Shown: piece after piece, positions 5,595 through 9,590 of the stretch
Layout: each line of letters starts with the position of its first letter
Position numbering within the stretch: position 1 is the first letter of the stretch
Assembly: GCA_008933525.1 (NCBI GenBank)
Contig: WBUV01000089.1
Coordinates: 1-9,590, forward strand
Length of the DNA: 9,590 nucleotides
Direction of reading: 5' to 3'
From: Bacteroidales bacterium
GTDB taxonomy: Bacteria; Bacteroidota; Bacteroidia; Bacteroidales; Tenuifilaceae
The notes under the pieces: model-generated
The model's database searches: none
Told to the model about the DNA's origin: nothing
What the model saw: only the letters and a program-made list of their open reading frames with translations
Position numbers and translations under genes: made by a program

Positions 5595-7201
5595 TGCTGA
5601 GCGTTGAGAATTTAACCGTTGCCTTTGGTAGCAACGAGGTGGTAAAAGGTATCAGCTTTCATCTTAATTCGGGTGAAATACTTGGTATTGTTGGTGAGTC
5701 TGGCTCTGGGAAATCCATTGCCTCGCTATGTATCATGGGGCTGTTACCTAATAATGCAGGGGTTAAATCTGGCTCAATACTTTTCGCGAAGGACAAATCC
5801 AACTCCGTTGATTTGGTAAAAATCTCCGATGAGGAACATCGGCAGTTAAGGGGAAAAGATATTGCGATGATTTTTCAGGAGCCACATACCTCGTTAAATC
5901 CATCGATGCGATGTGGAAAGCAACTGCTAGAAGCCGTTGAGTTGAATTCTGGTTTTAAGGGAAAAGCTGCAGAAAATAGATGTATGGAGTTGCTCTCGGA
6001 AATGCAACTCCCCGACCCTCTTAAGATTTACAAAAGCTATCCACATCAGCTAAGTGGCGGACAAAAGCAGCGGGTGATGATTGCTATTGCCCTTGCGGGC
6101 AATCCAAAGTTGCTTATTGCCGACGAACCCACCACAGCGCTCGATGTAACAGTTCAGAAGAGTATTCTTTCGTTGCTGAAGGATATTCGGAACCGCTACC
6201 AAATGGGAATAATATTTATCTCCCACGATTTGAGCGTAATTGAAGAGGTTGCCGATAAGGTGATTGTGATGAAACTAGGGGAAATTGTTGAAAGCGGAAA
6301 GGCTAAGGAGGTATTCAATTCGCCAAGACATACTTATACCCAGGCTTTAATCAATTACCGAAAATCACTTAACTCTCCAAATAGTTCCTTTTCTACAGAT
6401 TTTGCTAAGCCTAAGATTTTTAGTGTAAACAATCTTGAGGTGCTGTATGGCAAGCAAAACAAGTTTTTTAAGCGATTATCGAATCGGTTTGTTGCTGTAA
6501 ATAAGGTCAGTTTTGATTTGCTCGAAGGCGAAACTCTTGGATTGGTAGGCGAATCGGGCTCAGGGAAAAGCACAATTGGACGTTCAATACTAAGGCTGAT
6601 AAAGAAGAACTCCGGAAATGTACTGTACAATGGAAAAACCATTGAAGTTTTTTCAAGGAATGAAATGTTGAATTTTAGACGAGAGGTTCAACTAATTTTT
6701 CAGGATCCTTACTCATCGCTTAATCCGCGCTTAACTGTTGGACAAGCCCTAATGGAGCCAATGCTTTACCACGGATTAGTGAATAAAACTGAGGAGGCCA
6801 AGCAAATAGTTTTAAATCTTCTTGATAAGGTAAAGTTGCCCGAAAGCAGCTTTTATAGGTATCCGCATGAGTTCTCTGGTGGACAGCGTCAACGTATAGT
6901 AATTGCACGTGCGCTAACGCTTCAACCCAAAGTGCTTATCTGCGATGAAATTATCTCAGCACTCGATGTGGCTATACAATCACAAATTCTGGAATTACTC
7001 GATGAACTAAAACGGGATTTCAACCTCACATATCTATTCATTTCGCACGACTTGGGCGTTGTGCGACACATCAGCGATAGAGTTATTGTTCTCCAGCACG
7101 GTAACATTATAGAATTAGGGCCTGTGAATGATATTTTCAACAGGCCCCAAAGCGATTATACTAAGAATTTAATTGATTCTGTTCCTGGACTACGAGATTA
7201 G
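5594..7201 (+). CDS. fused two-domain ABC transporter ATPase, peptide/nickel (Dpp/Opp, YejF/GsiA-like) type
   Basis: This 535-residue protein contains two ABC ATPase domains in one chain, equivalent to a DppD-DppF or OppD-OppF fusion, and should energise an oligopeptide or similar importer at the inner membrane. Domain 1: Walker A GESGSGKS (34-41), signature LSGGQKQR (153-160), Walker B ending D177-E178, D-loop ALD, switch H211. Domain 2: Walker A GESGSGKST (319-327), signature FSGGQRQR (427-434), Walker B LICDE (448-452), switch H485. C-terminal stretches after each domain (SGKAKEVFNSPRHTYTQALI; PVNDIFNRPQSDYTKNLI) are typical of the oligopeptide class. In domain 2 the residue after the catalytic glutamate is I453 rather than the usual proline. 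The frame is open further upstream to 5495, but 5594 is chosen because homology begins at MLSVENLTVAF and it overlaps the previous stop by one base. No permease or binding-protein gene lies in the window. Confidence 0.95.
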   Translation: MLSVENLTVAFGSNEVVKGISFHLNSGEILGIVGESGSGKSIASLCIMGLLPNNAGVKSGSILFAKDKSNSVDLVKISDEEHRQLRGKDIAMIFQEPHTSLNPSMRCGKQLLEAVELNSGFKGKAAENRCMELLSEMQLPDPLKIYKSYPHQLSGGQKQRVMIAIALAGNPKLLIADEPTTALDVTVQKSILSLLKDIRNRYQMGIIFISHDLSVIEEVADKVIVMKLGEIVESGKAKEVFNSPRHTYTQALINYRKSLNSPNSSFSTDFAKPKIFSVNNLEVLYGKQNKFFKRLSNRFVAVNKVSFDLLEGETLGLVGESGSGKSTIGRSILRLIKKNSGNVLYNGKTIEVFSRNEMLNFRREVQLIFQDPYSSLNPRLTVGQALMEPMLYHGLVNKTEEAKQIVLNLLDKVKLPESSFYRYPHEFSGGQRQRIVIARALTLQPKVLICDEIISALDVAIQSQILELLDELKRDFNLTYLFISHDLGVVRHISDRVIVLQHGNIIELGPVNDIFNRPQSDYTKNLIDSVPGLRD

Positions 7202-7224
7202 AAAAGCTCTATTTCGTTAATCTC
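7194..7224. terminator. inverted repeat at a convergent gene junction, possible terminator
   Basis: GAGATTA at 7194-7200 pairs with TAATCTC at 7218-7224, and the stem continues with GAAA at 7201-7204 against TTTC at 7212-7215, leaving a two-base bulge (7216-7217) and a seven-base loop (7205-7211). It covers both stop codons of the convergent pair, whose coding regions overlap by 4 bp. A T6 run at 7234-7239 follows the stem on the plus strand, about ten bases late for a classic intrinsic terminator. No T-run follows on the minus strand. The pairing is directly seen; the terminator role is inferred. Confidence 0.42.
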
Positions 7225-9543
7225 ATCGTCGAATTTTTTATCACAGTTCAAGTTTATAAATTGCTGCAATACTGGCCTATCCCAGTCATCATTGGGAGAA
7301 ATACCCAGCGAAGGATCGGCATAAACCTTTTGTAGGAATGTGGCAAAAATTGGTAAAGCCATACTCGCACCTTGACCCATAGTAATATTATCGAAGTGCA
7401 CTGCTCTATCCTCGGCCCCAGTCCAAACACCGGCAACAAGATTTGGTGTCATACCCATAAACCAACCATCGGAATGATTTTGTGTTGTTCCTGTTTTACC
7501 TGCAATTCTTCCAGGAAGTTGATATTTGTAACGCAAACGAACCCCTGTTCCTTGGTTAACAACAGCTTCCAGAAGGTTAATCATTAAAAAAGCTGTTTGA
7601 TCGCTAATTGCCTCTGTTTTAGTAGTGTTGAATTGCGCCAAAACGTTACCATTTCGATCCTCAATTCTTGTTACAAAAATGGGTTCCACATGAACTCCTT
7701 TATTGGCAAAAGTTCCATAAGCACCAACCATCTCATATAAACTAAATTCAAATGTTCCTAGGAATAATGAGTAAACAGGATCGATTCTACTATGAATACC
7801 CAATTGCTTTATCATCTCGGCAACAGCATCTGGAGTAAACTGCTTCATTACCCATGCAGAAATATTGTTTACTGAATTAGATAATCCCCACTTTAAGGTA
7901 ACCATTTTCCCATCGTACTTTGTGCTTCCTGAGTTTTTGGGAGTCCAAGTAGAGTCTCCAACAATAAAGGTTTGAGGAACGTTTGGAATTTCATGGCAGG
8001 GCGAATAGCCTTCCTGCATTGCCAGGGTATAAAGGAACGGTTTAATAGTTGATCCAACTTGTCGTTTTCCCTGTTTTGCCATATCGTATTTAAAATGACG
8101 AAAATCGGGGCCACCAACATATGCCTTGATATATCCACTATGCGGATCCATTGCCATAAAGCTTGAGCGTAAGAACTTTTTATAGTGCTTTATAGAATCC
8201 AAGGGACTCATGATAGTATCACGCTCTCCATTCCAAGTGAAAACTGTCATGTTTACCTTTTCATTAAAGTTTGCAATAATGCTATCCTTTGTTGCACCAG
8301 CATTTCTCAAAAGTCGATACCTCTCCGTTTGGCGCATTGCCATATAAATCATATCATTTGCTTGCTCTGTTGTGATGTTAGATGAGTAGAGCCTGCCCCC
8401 TCTCGATTTTATTTCCTTATCAAGAGTTGATTGAAGTTCATTCTTTAAATGATCGCGAAGAGAACTTTCGGCATACTCCTGCATTTTCGAGTTTAAAGTA
8501 GTATAAACCTTTAGACCATCTCTATAAATATTATATGGTGTTCCATCGGGTTTAAGATTTTTGTGACACCAACCATAAAGCGCGTTGGTTTCCCAAAGCA
8601 AGGAATCCTCCCGATACATATCGTAGGAATAATAATGCCTGCGTTCAGGCTGCTTGGCTGTCATAAACAACCGAATCATCTCCCTAAAATATGTTGCAAT
8701 CCCTGTATTATGGTCTTGTTCCTTAAAGTTTAATTTAATTGGAATTTTAGATATTGAATCGTATTGCAGCTGGGTAAGGTACCCATACTTTCGCATCTGC
8801 GATAATACAATATTCCTGCGCTGAAGCGATCGTTCAGGGTTTCTAAGGGGACTATATCTTGTTGGTGCATTCACAACACCAACGAGCAAGGCCGCTTCCT
8901 CTACTTTTAAAGAATCTGGAGTTGTGTTGAAGAATGTTTTTGCTGCAGATTTCAAACCAAACGAATTACTACCAAACTCAACAACATTGAGGTACATGGC
9001 AATAATCTCGTTCTTAGTATAATTTCTTTCGAGCTTTACAGAGGTTATCCATTCCTTAAACTTAGTTATAACTAATTTCGTTTTCCTAACCAAGGCGGAA
9101 CTTTTTGATGCAGTATCGCGCGGAAACAAGTTTTTTGCTAATTGCTGGGTAATTGTACTTCCTCCGCCGGCATTGCGCTTCCCAATCAATACTGTTTTAA
9201 ACATAACCCTTCCAAGTCCCCTAAAGTCGATTCCACTATGCGAATGATACCTTACGTCCTCCGTGGCAATTAAGGCATTAATTACATTCGGTGAAATTTC
9301 ATCGTAACTAACAAAAGTTCTGTTTTGAACAAAGAAGTTCCCTAGAACAACGTTATCTTCCGAAATTATTTCAGTGGCAATATTGCTTTTGGGATTTTCA
9401 AGTTCCTCGAAAGTTGGAATAGGACCAAAGAACTCAAATCCAATTAGAATAAATATGGTAAGAATGAAAAGTCCCAAAAAAGAGAAAATTCCCCAGAACC
9501 ACAGGCGGAACTTCTCGATGGATAAAAGGTTTTTTAACTTCAT
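7198..9543 (-). CDS. class A penicillin-binding protein (PBP1A-like peptidoglycan glycosyltransferase/transpeptidase)
   Basis: This 781-residue bifunctional enzyme polymerises lipid II and cross-links peptidoglycan on the periplasmic side. A short cytoplasmic start is followed by one membrane anchor at about residues 14-37. The GT51 glycosyltransferase domain follows: E95 in TEDVRYHSHSG (catalytic), GGSTITQQLAKN at 127-138, E164 in KFKEW (the second glutamate motif; the usual RK before it reads TK), and YLNVVEFGSNSFG at 184-196. The transpeptidase domain has S498-T-I-K501 (acylated serine), S557-V-N559 and K683-T-G-T. The linker at about 290-455 contains a long charged helical stretch typical of Bacteroidota versions. 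The protein ends without a long low-complexity tail. It corresponds to mrcA/ponA-type genes, but which paralogue cannot be told, so no symbol is given. A weak promoter-like TAACTTTA lies at 9568-9575 on the minus strand. The gene converges on the ABC ATPase gene. Confidence 0.96.
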   Translation of the reverse strand: MKLKNLLSIEKFRLWFWGIFSFLGLFILTIFILIGFEFFGPIPTFEELENPKSNIATEIISEDNVVLGNFFVQNRTFVSYDEISPNVINALIATEDVRYHSHSGIDFRGLGRVMFKTVLIGKRNAGGGSTITQQLAKNLFPRDTASKSSALVRKTKLVITKFKEWITSVKLERNYTKNEIIAMYLNVVEFGSNSFGLKSAAKTFFNTTPDSLKVEEAALLVGVVNAPTRYSPLRNPERSLQRRNIVLSQMRKYGYLTQLQYDSISKIPIKLNFKEQDHNTGIATYFREMIRLFMTAKQPERRHYYSYDMYREDSLLWETNALYGWCHKNLKPDGTPYNIYRDGLKVYTTLNSKMQEYAESSLRDHLKNELQSTLDKEIKSRGGRLYSSNITTEQANDMIYMAMRQTERYRLLRNAGATKDSIIANFNEKVNMTVFTWNGERDTIMSPLDSIKHYKKFLRSSFMAMDPHSGYIKAYVGGPDFRHFKYDMAKQGKRQVGSTIKPFLYTLAMQEGYSPCHEIPNVPQTFIVGDSTWTPKNSGSTKYDGKMVTLKWGLSNSVNNISAWVMKQFTPDAVAEMIKQLGIHSRIDPVYSLFLGTFEFSLYEMVGAYGTFANKGVHVEPIFVTRIEDRNGNVLAQFNTTKTEAISDQTAFLMINLLEAVVNQGTGVRLRYKYQLPGRIAGKTGTTQNHSDGWFMGMTPNLVAGVWTGAEDRAVHFDNITMGQGASMALPIFATFLQKVYADPSLGISPNDDWDRPVLQQFINLNCDKKFDDEINEIELF

Positions 9544-9590
9544 AACTCAAAATTTCTTATTCAGCGGTAAAGTTAAGAAATATTTAAGCC

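Noticed and set aside
7893..8138. Alternative frames inside the penicillin-binding protein gene
   Set aside because: They cover the region encoding the catalytic SxxK motif and show no independent protein features.
1..9590. Search for CRISPR arrays, tRNA/rRNA genes, toxin-antitoxin or defence modules
   Set aside because: No regularly spaced repeats, no tRNA-like cloverleaf and no small paired toxin-like genes were seen; the recognisable genes are housekeeping and envelope functions.

Overview
The window looks like ordinary chromosomal core DNA of a Bacteroidota (Bacteroidetes) bacterium, probably of the Bacteroidales or a relative. Three things point there. Protein families such as the UPF0104 membrane protein with its GMTVPVQGGFGAYH segment, RadA, and the class A penicillin-binding protein have the wording I know from that phylum. 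Clear Shine-Dalgarno sequences are missing before the starts. One possible promoter box, TATGTTTG, fits the Bacteroidota TAnnTTTG consensus. The DNA is moderately A+T-rich. I see no transposase, phage gene, tRNA, rRNA or CRISPR array.

Layout. Positions 1-541 (+) hold the end of a UPF0104/LPG-synthase-TM type membrane protein. It collides tail to tail, with a 13-bp overlap, with a two-gene minus-strand unit (2003 down to 529). That unit encodes a small cysteine-rich lipoprotein followed by a secreted protein that looks like an outer-membrane beta-barrel. A divergent intergenic region (2004-2103) then separates this unit from radA (2104-3474, +), a DNA repair and recombination ATPase. Downstream lie a 73-bp palindromic repeat element, a seven-helix membrane protein of unknown function (3578-4183, +), and a second spacer with a compact hairpin. 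Next comes a tightly coupled pair: an FAD-dependent oxidoreductase of COG2509 type (4323-5594) and a fused two-domain peptide/nickel-type ABC ATPase (5594-7201), whose start overlaps the previous stop by one base. The ATPase gene ends against a large minus-strand gene for a bifunctional class A penicillin-binding protein (9543 down to 7198), with a 4-bp overlap.

Theme. Most of the window concerns the cell envelope: a lipid-related membrane protein, a lipoprotein plus barrel pair, an uptake ATPase and a peptidoglycan synthase. radA and the FAD enzyme are cytoplasmic. I do not see evidence for a new multi-gene system. The least explained items are the lipoprotein/barrel pair, the coupling of the FAD enzyme to an orphan ABC ATPase, the long palindromic element after radA, and inverted repeats lying on both convergent gene junctions.
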